This document shows positions 1 through 8,689 of a stretch of 64,000 bases of DNA, one piece after another. The translations under genes were made by a program, and so were the position numbers. The DNA is from Sandaracinus sp. (GTDB lineage: Bacteria > Myxococcota_A > Polyangia > Polyangiales > Houyiibacteriaceae): NCBI GenBank assembly GCA_020633125.1, contig JACKEH010000015.1, positions 1 through 64,000 of the forward strand. Reading direction: 5' to 3'. How positions within the stretch are numbered: position 1 is the first letter of the stretch; each line of letters starts with the position of its first letter. The notes under the pieces were generated by a model. The model searched no databases. It saw only the letters and a list, made by a program, of their open reading frames with translations, and was not told where the DNA came from.

Positions 1-2488
1 CGGGCGTGAAGCCCGTCGGGGCCCCCTCCCGCGAGCCTTCGCTCGCTCCGCTCGCTGCGCGCCGTCCGGCAGGGCGGCTTGCGTCACCCGGCGGGCAGAG
101 GTTCCCGTACATCGCCTCCGCCACGAAAGGCACGAAGGGCGCGACGAGCCGGCAGAGCTCGACGAGCACTTCGTAGAGCGTCGCGAACGCGGCCTGCTTG
201 TCGGCGCCGTCGCCTTCGGCCCAGAAACGGGGCCGGCTGCGGCGCACGTACCAGTTCGAGAGCGAGTCGACGAAGCTCGTGACGTGGCGAACCGCTTGGT
301 GCGCGGTGTAGCCGTCGAGCTCCGCGCGAACCTTGCGGACGGTGAAGTCGAGCTCGGCGAGGATCCAACGATCGAGGTCGCTGCGCTCGGCCAGTGCGGG
401 GCGTGTGCGCGCCGCGGTCCAAGGCGCGTCCTTCTCGTAGAGGTTCGCGTAGGTGACGAAGAACGAATAGACGTTCCAGACCTTGAGCAAGAACTCGCGC
501 GCCGCGTCGCGCACCGCGCCTTCGAAGAAACGTGTGTTCTGGCCGGGGACGGTGTTCGTGTAGAGCGCCCAGCGCACCGAGTCGCCGCCCCAGTCGTCCA
601 TGAGCTTCAGCGGATCGGTGTAGTTCTTGAGGCTCTTGGAGTACTTCAATCCTTTTTCGTCGGTCAGTAGGCCGAGCACGACGCAGTTCTTGAAGGGATG
701 GGGGTAGCCCTGCTTCTCGAAGAGAAGCGTGCTGATCATCATCAGCGAGTAGAACCAACCACGGGTCTGGTCGACGGCCTCGGTGATGAAGTCCGCCGGG
801 AAGGTCTTTTCGAATTCTTCCTGGTTGTGGTGCGGATAGCCGAGCTGCGCGAAGGGCATGCAGCCGCTGTCGAACCAGCAGTCGATGACCTCGGGCACGC
901 GGCGGTACACGCCTTCCTCGCCCGGCACCGTCCAGGTGACCTCGTCGATCCACGGCTTGTGGACCATCAGGTCCTCGGCGAGTGTCGGATCCTTCTCCTT
1001 GGCCGCGTGGAAGTGATCGAAAGCCTTCGGGTTCTTGGCGAGGATCGCCTCGGCCGAGTCGACGGCTTCCATCTTGCCCGTGACGTCGTTGACCCAGATC
1101 GGGAGTGGCGTGCCCCAGAAGCGCTCGCGCGAGAGCGCCCAGTCGACGTTGCCGGCGAGGAACTGGCCGAAGCGTCCGTCCTTGATGTGGCCGGGCTCCC
1201 AGTTGACCGCCTGGTTGTTCTCTTGCGCGCGATGCGCCTCGCGCGTGGTCTTGATGAACCAGCTGGTGCGCGCGTATTGGATGAGCGGGTCGCTCATCCG
1301 GCGCCACGAGAAAGGGTAGTCGTGGCGGTAGACTTCTTCTTTGAAGAGGATGCCCTTCTTCTTGAGAAGTCGGATGATGTCGCGATCGGCTTCCTTGCAG
1401 AAGCGACCCGCGAAGTCGGTGACCTCGGGCGGGAAGGTGCCGTCGGCCTGCACGAGCTGGAGGAAACCGAGGCCCTCGGCCTTGCAGGCCTTGAAGTCGT
1501 CTTCGCCGAACGCGGGCGCGAGGTGGACCATGCCGGTGCCGCTGCCGAGCTCGACGAAAGGCGCCGCGATCACGCGGTGCGCGGGGCCGCCTTCGGGCTT
1601 CGCGTAGTCGAAGGGCGCGACGTACTCCGCGCCGACCCACTCGCTGCCGGGCTTGGTCTCGACGACCTCGTGCGGCGCGTCGCCGATCACCTTCGCGACG
1701 AGCGCTTCGGCGAGCACGACCTGGCTGCCGTCTTCGAGCTTCACCGTCGCGTAGGTCGCGTCGGCCTTCACCGCGAGCGCGACGTTCGAAGGGAGCGTCC
1801 ACGGCGTGGTGGTCCAGGCGAGGAAGCTCGTGCCGTCGGTTGCTCCCTCGGGGCCCCGGATCGGGAAACGCACCATCACCGAGGGATCGTCGACCTCCTT
1901 GTAGCCCTGGCCGACCTCGCCCATCGAGAGCGCGGTGCCGCCTTGGGCCCACCACCACACGACCTTGTAGTCTTGGTAGAGGAGGCCTTCGTCGAAGAGG
2001 CGCTTGAGCGCCCACCACTCCGATTCGACGTAGCGCTTGTGGAAGGTGACGTAGGCGTCGTCGAGATCGACCCAGAAGCCGATCCGGTTCGTCATCTTCC
2101 GCCACTCGCCGATGTATCGGAACACCGAGTCGATGCACTTCTTGCTGAAGGCTTCGACGCCGTACTCCGCGATCGCGGCGCGGCCGCTGATGCCGAGCTC
2201 CTTCTCGACCTCGACCTCGACGGGCAGACCGTGCGTGTCCCAACCGGCGCGGCGGGGGACACGGTAGCCACACATGCTGCGGTAGCGAAGGAAGACGTCC
2301 TTCATCACGCGCGTGAGCACGTGACCCGCGTGCGGCATGCCGTTGGCCGTGGGCGGGCCCTCGTAGAAGACGAAGGGCGGGCCTTCTCGTTCGGCGACTC
2401 GCTGGAAAATCTTCTGCTCCTCCCACTGCGCGAGGATCTTCGCGTCGAGGGCGGGGAAAGAGACCTGGGGCGAGACGGCTTCGAACAT
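1..2488 (-). CDS. ileS: Isoleucyl-tRNA synthetase, partial (3' end outside window)
   Basis: Class I aminoacyl-tRNA synthetase that charges tRNA(Ile) in the cytoplasm. The ATG at 2488 opens a frame that stays open to the left edge (829 codons; the family is usually about 1000-1050). The translation begins MFEAVSPQVSFPALDAKILA and contains PPTANGMPHAGHVLTR, the class I HIGH-type motif (here HAGH), then editing (CP1) domain text such as LAWTTTPWTLPSNVALA and the late-core segment DFITEAVDQTRGWFYSLM. Near the left edge the normal EAMYGNL segment is followed by an unusual Gly/Ser/Arg/Ala stretch encoded by about 95 bases of palindrome-rich DNA (see findings). It is divergent from the LRR-like gene; the starts are 83 bases apart. 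Identity is secure; the missing C-terminus cannot be judged. Confidence 0.96.
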   Translation of the reverse strand, partial: MFEAVSPQVSFPALDAKILAQWEEQKIFQRVAEREGPPFVFYEGPPTANGMPHAGHVLTRVMKDVFLRYRSMCGYRVPRRAGWDTHGLPVEVEVEKELGISGRAAIAEYGVEAFSKKCIDSVFRYIGEWRKMTNRIGFWVDLDDAYVTFHKRYVESEWWALKRLFDEGLLYQDYKVVWWWAQGGTALSMGEVGQGYKEVDDPSVMVRFPIRGPEGATDGTSFLAWTTTPWTLPSNVALAVKADATYATVKLEDGSQVVLAEALVAKVIGDAPHEVVETKPGSEWVGAEYVAPFDYAKPEGGPAHRVIAAPFVELGSGTGMVHLAPAFGEDDFKACKAEGLGFLQLVQADGTFPPEVTDFAGRFCKEADRDIIRLLKKKGILFKEEVYRHDYPFSWRRMSDPLIQYARTSWFIKTTREAHRAQENNQAVNWEPGHIKDGRFGQFLAGNVDWALSRERFWGTPLPIWVNDVTGKMEAVDSAEAILAKNPKAFDHFHAAKEKDPTLAEDLMVHKPWIDEVTWTVPGEEGVYRRVPEVIDCWFDSGCMPFAQLGYPHHNQEEFEKTFPADFITEAVDQTRGWFYSLMMISTLLFEKQGYPHPFKNCVVLGLLTDEKGLKYSKSLKNYTDPLKLMDDWGGDSVRWALYTNTVPGQNTRFFEGAVRDAAREFLLKVWNVYSFFVTYANLYEKDAPWTAARTRPALAERSDLDRWILAELDFTVRKVRAELDGYTAHQAVRHVTSFVDSLSNWYVRRSRPRFWAEGDGADKQAAFATLYEVLVELCRLVAPFVPFVAEAMYGNLCPPGDASRPAGRRAASGASEGSREGAPTGFTP

Positions 2489-2571
2489 GGCGCCGCACCT
2501 TTATCACGACGGCCGAAGGTTGAAAGGGGACGTGATGCGCGATTGCGCGAGCGCGACGGTCGATCGCGCGT

Positions 2572-3636
2572 ATGCTCCCGCGCGTGAGCGGCAAGGAAGC
2601 CTGGTTCCTCCATTCCGAGCGCGGTTGGCTCCACGTGAAGCTGGAGGGCCGCATCGTGAAGGTCGACGGTCTCGCGGAGCCCAAATCGCTCCCCTACGTC
2701 TCGCCCTTGGCGGCGAAGCAGGGGTTTGGCTCGCAATGCTCGACCGCGCTCTCGCGCGGCTACGCCGAGGTGAGCGCCGACGAGGTCGCGGCCTGGCGTC
2801 GCACCAACGACGCGTCGCCGAGCCCGGAGATGCAGGCGCAACGCGACGCCGACTGGCGGACGATCGGCCACGACCCGGAGAAGGGCTTCGAGCGCCTCGA
2901 GCTTCGTCTCGACGGGGCCGAAGCGCCGGACCTCTTGCGTTTGATCGCCGACCCGCGCCTCGAGGGGCTCGAGGACCTGCGGGTACGTGCGTGGACGGAG
3001 AAAGCCGGCCTCTCCGACTATTCGACGTGGATCGCGGCGCTCTCGAGCCGACCGCTGCCGCGTCTTCGCAACTTGGAGCTCGACAGCTTGTCGTCGAGCG
3101 ACGGTGCCCGTGAGAGCCGCGTCGGCGCCATCGACGGTCTCCTTCGCCTGCACCCGGTGCTCGACACCGTCGTGATCATGGGCACCGCATGGCTCGACGC
3201 GCGGGTGGAGACGCCGGCCCTCCGAACGCTGCGCATCGACGGGTCGTCGGTCGAGCCGCGTGCGGCGTCGGTGCTCACGAACCTCGGTGCACCCGCGCTG
3301 GTCTCCTTGCGCCTGCACCCCGGGTACTCCGGCGACACGCTCGGCGCGCTCCAGGTCGAGGCCTTCTTCCAGCGCGAGGATCTCTCGTCGCTTCGTCAGC
3401 TCGAGCTCTTCGGCGTCGAGCCGGAGATCTCGCTCTTCGAGGCGCTCTCGACCACGCCGATGTTGCGGCGGCTCGAGGGGCTGACGCTTCAGGGCGGCTT
3501 CGGTCCGCGCGCGGCAGGCGAGCTGCTCGAGGTCATCGGGTCCTTCGATCACCTGCGTCGCTTCGGCATCGACGAGGAAGCGCTGACCGACGAGCTTCAG
3601 GACGCGTTCCCGAAGGCCTTCGGCACCTACGGCTGA
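2572..3636 (+). CDS. Leucine-rich-repeat-like protein with WGR-like N-terminus
   Basis: A 354-residue soluble protein with no signal peptide or membrane segment. Residues about 5-65 (EAWFLHSERGWLHVKLEGR and on) look like a compact beta domain, resembling WGR-type N-termini found on many myxobacterial LRR proteins. From about residue 100 to the end there are repeated leucine-rich strands of the form LRxLELxxL, LRTLRIDG, LVSLRLHPG, LRQLELFG and LEGLTLQGG, consistent with an irregular LRR solenoid used for protein binding. The ATG at 2572 has no clear Shine-Dalgarno sequence; a GTG at 2584 is an alternative. Function is unknown; a role as an interaction scaffold is inference only. Confidence 0.75.
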   Translation: MLPRVSGKEAWFLHSERGWLHVKLEGRIVKVDGLAEPKSLPYVSPLAAKQGFGSQCSTALSRGYAEVSADEVAAWRRTNDASPSPEMQAQRDADWRTIGHDPEKGFERLELRLDGAEAPDLLRLIADPRLEGLEDLRVRAWTEKAGLSDYSTWIAALSSRPLPRLRNLELDSLSSSDGARESRVGAIDGLLRLHPVLDTVVIMGTAWLDARVETPALRTLRIDGSSVEPRAASVLTNLGAPALVSLRLHPGYSGDTLGALQVEAFFQREDLSSLRQLELFGVEPEISLFEALSTTPMLRRLEGLTLQGGFGPRAAGELLEVIGSFDHLRRFGIDEEALTDELQDAFPKAFGTYG

Positions 3637-3697
3637 GCGCGGCGCGGCTTCGAGTGCCACGTCGCTCGGCGCGTTCGCCTTGCGGCGCGTTCGCGGC

Positions 3698-3715
3698 GCA
3701 GGTCGAGCGACCTGC
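3698..3715. promoter_or_regulatory. Inverted repeat upstream of folD
   Basis: GCAGGTCG-AG-CGACCTGC is an 18-bp near-perfect palindrome in the 175-bp gap between the LRR-like gene and folD. Two direct copies of GTTTCACGACGTG follow at about 3734 and 3749. There is no T-run, so an operator is as likely as a terminator. No regulator can be named. Confidence 0.3.
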
Positions 3716-3811
3716 ATTCGTACGTCTCCCTGCGTTTCACGACGTGTGTTTCACGACGTGAGCTTCGCTCCGCGTTGATCGCCTCCGTCCCGGCCTGCTA
3801 CACGCGCGGGC

Positions 3812-4678
3812 ATGACGGCTCAGGTGCTCGACGGGAAGGCCATCGCGGCCGTGGTGCGGGGCGAGGTCAAAGAACGCGCGGAAGCGTTCGCGGCGAAGTA
3901 CGGGCGGCGCGCAGGCCTGCACGTGGTCCTCGTCGGCGACGATCCGGCCTCGCAGGTCTACGTCCGGAACAAGGAGATGGCGGCGGGCAAAGCGGGCCTC
4001 GCCGGGCAGGTCCACCGGCTCCCGGCGGACACCTCGCAGGCGGAGCTCGAAGCGCTGGTGGAGAAGCTCAACGCCGACCCCGCCATCGACGGCATCCTGG
4101 TGCAGCTCCCACTTCCGGCGGGCCTCGACGCGCAGCCGGTGCTCGACCGGCTCGCGCCGGAGAAGGACGTCGACGGGCTCACGCCGATGAGCGCGGGGCT
4201 CTTGCTCGACGGTCGACCCGGCCTTCGCCCGTGTACGCCGAGCGGCTGCATGCGTCTGCTTCGCGAGGCGGGCCTCGACGACCTGTCCGGAAAGCGCGCG
4301 ATCGTGATCGGGCGAAGCCTTCTCGTCGGCAAGCCCATCGCGCTGATGCTGCTCGCGAAGAACGCGACGGTGACGATGGCGCACTCGCGCACGGCGAACC
4401 TCGCCGAAGAGTGCGCGCGCGCCGACATCGTGGTGGCGGCGGTGGGCCGCGCCGAGCTCGTGAAGCGCGAGTGGATTCGCGAAGGCGCCGTCGTGATCGA
4501 CGTCGGCATCAACCGCGGCGACGACGGCAAGCTCGTCGGTGACGTGGCCTACGCCGAGTGCGCCGAGCGCGCGTCGTGGATCACGCCAGTCCCCGGTGGC
4601 GTCGGCCCGATGACCATCGCGATGTTGCTCGACAACACCGTCGCCGCCGCCGAGCGACGTGAGGCCGCCAAGGCCTGA
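3812..4678 (+). CDS. folD: Bifunctional methylenetetrahydrofolate dehydrogenase/cyclohydrolase FolD
   Basis: Interconverts 5,10-methylene-THF, methenyl-THF and 10-formyl-THF using NADP, supplying one-carbon units for purines and formyl-Met. It is 288 residues, the normal length. The catalytic Tyr50 and Lys54 lie in QVYVRNKE, followed by [10 protein letters not shown], the PCTPSG substrate loop, the Rossmann signature [11 protein letters not shown] and the C-terminal [16 protein letters not shown]. The ATG at 3812 is the first plausible start and keeps the canonical N-terminus (LDGKAIA). It is followed after 32 bases by the peroxiredoxin gene on the same strand, so the two may be co-transcribed. 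Confidence 0.97.
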   Translation: MTAQVLDGKAIAAVVRGEVKERAEAFAAKYGRRAGLHVVLVGDDPASQVYVRNKEMAAGKAGLAGQVHRLPADTSQAELEALVEKLNADPAIDGILVQLPLPAGLDAQPVLDRLAPEKDVDGLTPMSAGLLLDGRPGLRPCTPSGCMRLLREAGLDDLSGKRAIVIGRSLLVGKPIALMLLAKNATVTMAHSRTANLAEECARADIVVAAVGRAELVKREWIREGAVVIDVGINRGDDGKLVGDVAYAECAERASWITPVPGGVGPMTIAMLLDNTVAAAERREAAKA

Positions 4679-4710
4679 CGGCACACGCGCACCCCACGAG
4701 GAGTCACGAC

Positions 4711-5187
4711 ATGACGACGATTCAAGAAGGCAAGAAGGCCCCCGCGTTCACGTTGCCGTCGAGCGAAGGCGGCAAGACGAAACTCTCGGAGCACGCGGGC
4801 AAATACGTGGTGCTCTACTTCTACCCGAAGGACGACACCCCCGGCTGCACGACCGAGGCGAAGGATTTTCAAGCCGCGCTCCCGAAGCTCGCGAAGCTCG
4901 ACGCGGTGGTGCTCGGGGTCAGCAAGGACCCGATCGACAAGCACCTGAAGTTCAAGACCAAGCACGGTCTGCTCTTCCCGCTGCTCACCGACGAGGATGG
5001 GACGGTCCTCGAGAAGTACGGCGCGTGGGGTGAGAAGAACATGTACGGCAAGAAGTCGATGGGCATCCTTCGCACGACCGTGGTGATCGCGCCCGACGGC
5101 AAGGTCGTGAAGGTCTTCCCGAAGGTTCGGGTCGCCGGTCACGTCGACAAGGTGATCGAAGCGATCGAGGCGCACCGCGCGGGTTGA
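4711..5187 (+). CDS. bcp: Thiol peroxidase of the PrxQ/Bcp family
   Basis: Thioredoxin-dependent peroxidase that reduces hydrogen peroxide and alkyl hydroperoxides. It is 158 residues with the AhpC/TSA fold. The peroxidatic Cys46 sits in the diagnostic DDTPGCTTEAKDF. The position five residues on, which carries the resolving Cys in E. coli Bcp, is Lys51 here and no other Cys is visible, so it should act as a 1-Cys enzyme. The start at 4711 is preceded by a good Shine-Dalgarno sequence (GAGGAG). It follows folD closely and ends at a strong hairpin (5205-5239). Confidence 0.94.
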   Translation: MTTIQEGKKAPAFTLPSSEGGKTKLSEHAGKYVVLYFYPKDDTPGCTTEAKDFQAALPKLAKLDAVVLGVSKDPIDKHLKFKTKHGLLFPLLTDEDGTVLEKYGAWGEKNMYGKKSMGILRTTVVIAPDGKVVKVFPKVRVAGHVDKVIEAIEAHRAG

Positions 5188-5204
5188 GCGCGCACGCACG
5201 TCGA

Positions 5205-5239
5205 GACGAAGCCCCGGCCGGATGGCGCGGGGCTTCGTC
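5205..5239. terminator. Hairpin terminator between convergent genes
   Basis: A 12-bp perfect stem (GACGAAGCCCCG, 5205-5216, with its complement at 5228-5239) and an 11-base loop sit between the end of the peroxiredoxin gene and the convergent zinc-ribbon gene. There is no long T-run, as is common in very GC-rich genomes, and it could serve both strands. Confidence 0.7.
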
Positions 5240-5266
5240 GTAGGTGGCGTTTCTCGCCAGACGTGC

Positions 5267-7666
5267 TCAGGGCGTCGCTTCGGGCTCGGGCGCAGGCTCG
5301 GGGGCCGGAGCGGGGCTCGGCGCAGGTGGCGCTGCTTCCGGAGCCGGCGTGGGCGTCGGAGCCGGCGTGGGCGTCGGAGCCGGCGTGGGCGTCGGAGCCG
5401 GCGTGGGCGTCGGAGCCGGCGTGGGCTCGGGCGTCGGCGCCGGGGCCGCCGCTTCGAGCGCCGCGATTTGTTGCCGCGCGATCGACGCGTGCGGTCCGTT
5501 CGGTCGGCTGCCGAGGTAGGCGCGGTAGGTTTGAAGCGCTTCTTCGTCACGACCCATACGCCGGTACGCATCGGCCAGACCGATGTAGGCATCGCCGTAG
5601 TCGTTGCGCGCCGCGGGGCGGAAGTGTCGCGCGGCCTCCGACGCGTTGCCGGCACGAAGCGCGGCATAGCCGAGGCCCGTGAGCGCTTCGGAGCCACCGG
5701 GGCGTTGCTGCAGCGCGAGCTCGAAGTGGGCCTTCGCGCCTTCGAGGTCGCCCGAGTCCAAGAGCTGATCGCCTCGGCGTACGTAATGGCTGTAATCGCG
5801 ACCGGCTTCCGGCGCGCCGCTCGTCGAGCGGGACGGCTCGCGGGTGTCGGTGCGCGTGTCCGTGCGGGTGTCCGTACGCGACGTCTCGGACGGGCGCGTG
5901 TCGGTGCGCGACGTCTCGGACGGGCGCGTGTCGGTGCGCGGCGTCTCGGTGGGCGAATCCTCCGGCACCCCCGCGTCCCCGACCTCGACCACCGGGGCCG
6001 CCGGCGGGCGTCCCTCGTCCATCGCGGCCTGCAACGCGAGCGCGCGCGGATGCGTGGGGTCGGCCGCCAACACCGCCCGCAGCGCGGCACGTGCGCCTTC
6101 GACGTCCCGCGAGGCGAGACGAGCGCGTGCGGCACGCAAGAGCGCGCGCAACGAGCTCGGGCTCGCGTCGACCGCGCGTCCTGCTGCCGCCGCCGCCGTG
6201 TCTTCGTCGCCAGCGAACGCGGCCCGAAGGAGCTCGAGCTCCGTCGCCACCGCGCCCGTCGGGGGGCTCACGTTCGCGAGCTCGACGGCGCGGTCGAAGC
6301 GGCTCTGCGCTTCCGCGTCGTCGCCCGCGAGGCGCAGCGCGTCGGTGAGCACGATCTCGGGCGCCAAGCTCGGTTCCGCGGCGAGCCACGCCTCGGCGTG
6401 CGTTCGGGCTTCGCGCGCGTGGCGCACGACCTCGCGGCGAAGTCGGGTGGCTCCGGCTTCGTCGCCGTTGGCCGCCAAATCGGACGCTTCGAGGTCCAAG
6501 GCTTCGGCCCACGCCGTCTCGGTGCGCGCGAGGCCCGCGAGCACCCGGCCGTCGCCTTCGGCCAGCGCGGACGCCCGCAGGTATTCGCGCAGCGCGGCGC
6601 CGTAGCCGTCCACGGTGTGTTTCGCGAGCTCCGTTTCGCTCGCGCGAAGGCGCTGGACGAGCGCGTCGTCGCTCGCGCCGCCCATCCCGATCGCCGGCGC
6701 GATGGCGTCCCATTGAATCGCGACCGCGATGCCGCCCGCGACCAAGAGCACGAGGAAAGCCCAGAGGCCGACTCGGCTCTTCGCCTGCGGAAGCGGCGCC
6801 GCCACGGCTTCTTCGTCGAGGTAGAGCGCCGGCTTGGCCGGACGGAGCTCGCCGCGCGGAGGCGGCGTCACCGGACCTCCGTGGCCTTCCTCCGGGCTGC
6901 CCATCGGCGTGGTGCGGCCGCGTGGACGTGATGTTGCGTCGGAATCCAGGCTCGGCGGCCTCACGCTCGGCGCCTTCACCGGCTCGGAGGGCGTGGGATC
7001 GCGGCGTGGGGGAGGCGCGGGCGGCGGCGGTCGCACGCTCGCCGGGGTCGGATCACGGCGTGGGGGAGGCGCGGGCGGCGGGGGTCGCACGCTCGCCGGC
7101 GTCGGATCGCGACGTGGGGGTGGAGGCGCGCTCGGCGGCGGCGTCCGGACGGGCCCCGTCGGGTCGCGTCGGCCGTCGACCGTCGGCGCGTCGAGGCTCG
7201 GCATGCCGGCGGGCGGGGGCGGGCTCGGCGGGGGAGGGGGCGCGGGCACGGACGGGGCGGCGCCCACGCCGAAGAGCGTGCGTTTGCGGGGATCGGCGGC
7301 GGCCGGGGGCGACACTTCGGACGCGGTGCGCGCGGCGTCGGCCGCGCGGAAGAAGGTCTGCAACTCGGCGATGTCACCGAGCCGCTTCCATTGACGACCC
7401 GAGCGCGAGAGCTCGTCGTCTTCTTCGAGCGCCCCCTGCGCGATGCGTTGCTGAAGCTCGCGAAGGCTCGCGAGCCTTTCTTCTCCACCCCGGCGGCGGC
7501 GGACGATCCACGCACGCTCGCCACCTTCGGCGTCGGGGCCGGCTCCAGGCGGGAACACCTTGAAGAGGTATCCGCAGTTCGTGCACTTGACGGTCGTTCC
7601 GCGCTCGGAGACGAGCGTCTCGTCGAACTCGTATTCCGTCCCGCAGCGGTCGCAGGTGACGTCCAT
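5267..7666 (-). CDS. Zinc-ribbon / GYF-like / transmembrane / TPR protein
   Basis: A 799-residue protein. The ATG at 7666 is preferred over the upstream GTG at 7687 because it begins directly at the zinc ribbon (MDVTCDRCGTEYEF), with Cys5, Cys8, Cys28 and Cys31 as an MJ0042-type knuckle pair. Residues about 51-107 (RAWIVRRR through LGDIAELQTFF) resemble a GYF_2 domain. A Pro/Arg-rich linker follows (125-280), then one membrane helix (299-318), and the C-terminal half holds TPR-like repeats ending in a PTPAPT-rich tail. The zinc ribbon, GYF and single TM order recalls the N-terminal half of the Myxococcus gliding protein GltJ (AgmX), but here the C-terminus is TPR and not TonB-like. Function is therefore inferred only: a cytoplasmic sensor module joined to a periplasmic TPR scaffold. 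Confidence 0.8.
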   Translation of the reverse strand: MDVTCDRCGTEYEFDETLVSERGTTVKCTNCGYLFKVFPPGAGPDAEGGERAWIVRRRRGGEERLASLRELQQRIAQGALEEDDELSRSGRQWKRLGDIAELQTFFRAADAARTASEVSPPAAADPRKRTLFGVGAAPSVPAPPPPPSPPPPAGMPSLDAPTVDGRRDPTGPVRTPPPSAPPPPRRDPTPASVRPPPPAPPPRRDPTPASVRPPPPAPPPRRDPTPSEPVKAPSVRPPSLDSDATSRPRGRTTPMGSPEEGHGGPVTPPPRGELRPAKPALYLDEEAVAAPLPQAKSRVGLWAFLVLLVAGGIAVAIQWDAIAPAIGMGGASDDALVQRLRASETELAKHTVDGYGAALREYLRASALAEGDGRVLAGLARTETAWAEALDLEASDLAANGDEAGATRLRREVVRHAREARTHAEAWLAAEPSLAPEIVLTDALRLAGDDAEAQSRFDRAVELANVSPPTGAVATELELLRAAFAGDEDTAAAAAGRAVDASPSSLRALLRAARARLASRDVEGARAALRAVLAADPTHPRALALQAAMDEGRPPAAPVVEVGDAGVPEDSPTETPRTDTRPSETSRTDTRPSETSRTDTRTDTRTDTREPSRSTSGAPEAGRDYSHYVRRGDQLLDSGDLEGAKAHFELALQQRPGGSEALTGLGYAALRAGNASEAARHFRPAARNDYGDAYIGLADAYRRMGRDEEALQTYRAYLGSRPNGPHASIARQQIAALEAAAPAPTPEPTPAPTPTPAPTPTPAPTPTPAPTPTPAPEAAPPAPSPAPAPEPAPEPEATP
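5341..5430. repeat. 18-bp coding tandem repeat
   Basis: Five consecutive copies of GAGCCGGCGTGGGCGTCG (the last one degenerate), in phase with the minus-strand gene, encode a PTPAPT-type tail in the TPR protein. Copies 1-4 are identical, implying recent slippage. Confidence 0.9.
5881..5950. repeat. 30-bp coding tandem repeat
   Basis: Two identical 30-bp units (5881-5910 and 5911-5940) and a degenerate third encode the Ser/Thr/Arg-rich SETSRTDTRP linker repeats of the same protein. The unit length is a multiple of three, so copy number can change without a frameshift. Confidence 0.9.
6996..7130. repeat. 54-bp coding tandem repeat
   Basis: Units starting at 6996, 7050 and 7104, each 54 bp and opening with GGATC, encode repeated RRDPTPASVRPPPPAPP linkers in the Pro-rich region before the membrane helix. 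The first two are almost identical. Confidence 0.85.
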
Positions 7667-7865
7667 CGCTCGCGCCGACGTTAGCACGCGAAATGCCAGG
7701 GGATCACACCGTTTTCGGGCCGAAGAGAACCGTCGTCACGCCCGGTCGCTCGGGGCTTGCCGCCCGGACCGAAGGCCGCCGGAGCCTGCCAGGGCCGAGG
7801 CCGGTTCCCGAGGACGGACGTGAGCGCTGGCGCGGCCGTCGGTTCCTCCGTAGCTTCGCGTTCGC

Positions 7866-8651
7866 ATGAGCCTCGACGTCGAAGCCCTCGCGCGCGAAGT
7901 GATCGCGCAGCTCGCGGTGCCCGCCGCTCCTCCCTTTCCGAAGGCCTCGGACGCGCCGCCGGCCACGCCGCGCCGAGAGTCGCCGCGCTCGGATCTGCGC
8001 CTCTACCTGGATCACACCATCCTCCGGCCGGATGCCACACACGCCGCGCTCGATGCGCACTGCGACGAGGCCCTCGAGCACGGCTTCTGGTCGGTCTGCG
8101 TCGCGTCGCGAAACGTCGCGTACGTTCGGGAGCGTCTCGGGGGGAGCGGGGTTCGGGTCTGCTCCGTGATCGGCTTCCCCCACGGAGACGCGAGCGCGAC
8201 GGCCAAGGCCGCCGAGGCCGCGCGCGCCGTGGCCGACGGAGCGGACGAGCTCGACGTGGTGATCGCGATCGGCGCGCTCAAGGAGGGCGACCATCGCGCG
8301 GTCTACGACGACCTGCGGGGCGTGGTCCACGCCGCCGATGGCAAGCCCGTGAAGGTCATCCTGGAGACCGCGTTGCTCGACGAACGCGAGAAGGTCGTCG
8401 GCTGCGTGCTCTCGAAGGCCGCCGGCGCCGCGTTCGTGAAGACCTCGACCGGCTACGCGAAGGGTGGGGCGACGGTCGAAGACATCGCGTTGATGCGACG
8501 GGTCGTCGGCCCGGAGCTCGGCGTGAAAGCGTCGGGTGGCATTCGCGACGCCGCGACCTCGGACGCCATGATCGCGGCCGGCGCGACGCGGCTCGGCGCG
8601 AGCTCGAGCATCGCGATCGTCACCGGTGGCCGAGGCCAATCGACCTACTGA
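7866..8651 (+). CDS. deoC: Deoxyribose-phosphate aldolase
   Basis: Cleaves 2-deoxy-D-ribose 5-phosphate to glyceraldehyde 3-phosphate and acetaldehyde in deoxynucleoside catabolism. It is a 261-residue class I aldolase barrel. LYLDHTILRPDAT opens the domain, Asp130 lies in ELDVVIAIGALKEG, the Schiff-base Lys192 in AAFVKTSTGYAKGG, and the proton-relay Lys in LGVKASGGIRD. About 40 extra residues precede the barrel. The gene is divergent from the zinc-ribbon gene (200 bp between starts) and is followed by the thioredoxin-rhodanese gene. Confidence 0.96.
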   Translation: MSLDVEALAREVIAQLAVPAAPPFPKASDAPPATPRRESPRSDLRLYLDHTILRPDATHAALDAHCDEALEHGFWSVCVASRNVAYVRERLGGSGVRVCSVIGFPHGDASATAKAAEAARAVADGADELDVVIAIGALKEGDHRAVYDDLRGVVHAADGKPVKVILETALLDEREKVVGCVLSKAAGAAFVKTSTGYAKGGATVEDIALMRRVVGPELGVKASGGIRDAATSDAMIAAGATRLGASSSIAIVTGGRGQSTY

Positions 8652-8689
8652 CCTGTTCTGCGGAACGCATGGCGAAACGGGAGACGACG

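Noticed and set aside
698..2587. Plus-strand 629-codon frame opposite ileS
   Set aside because: Shadow of the synthetase gene in its antisense frame; composition is Arg/Glu/Val-rich without motifs.
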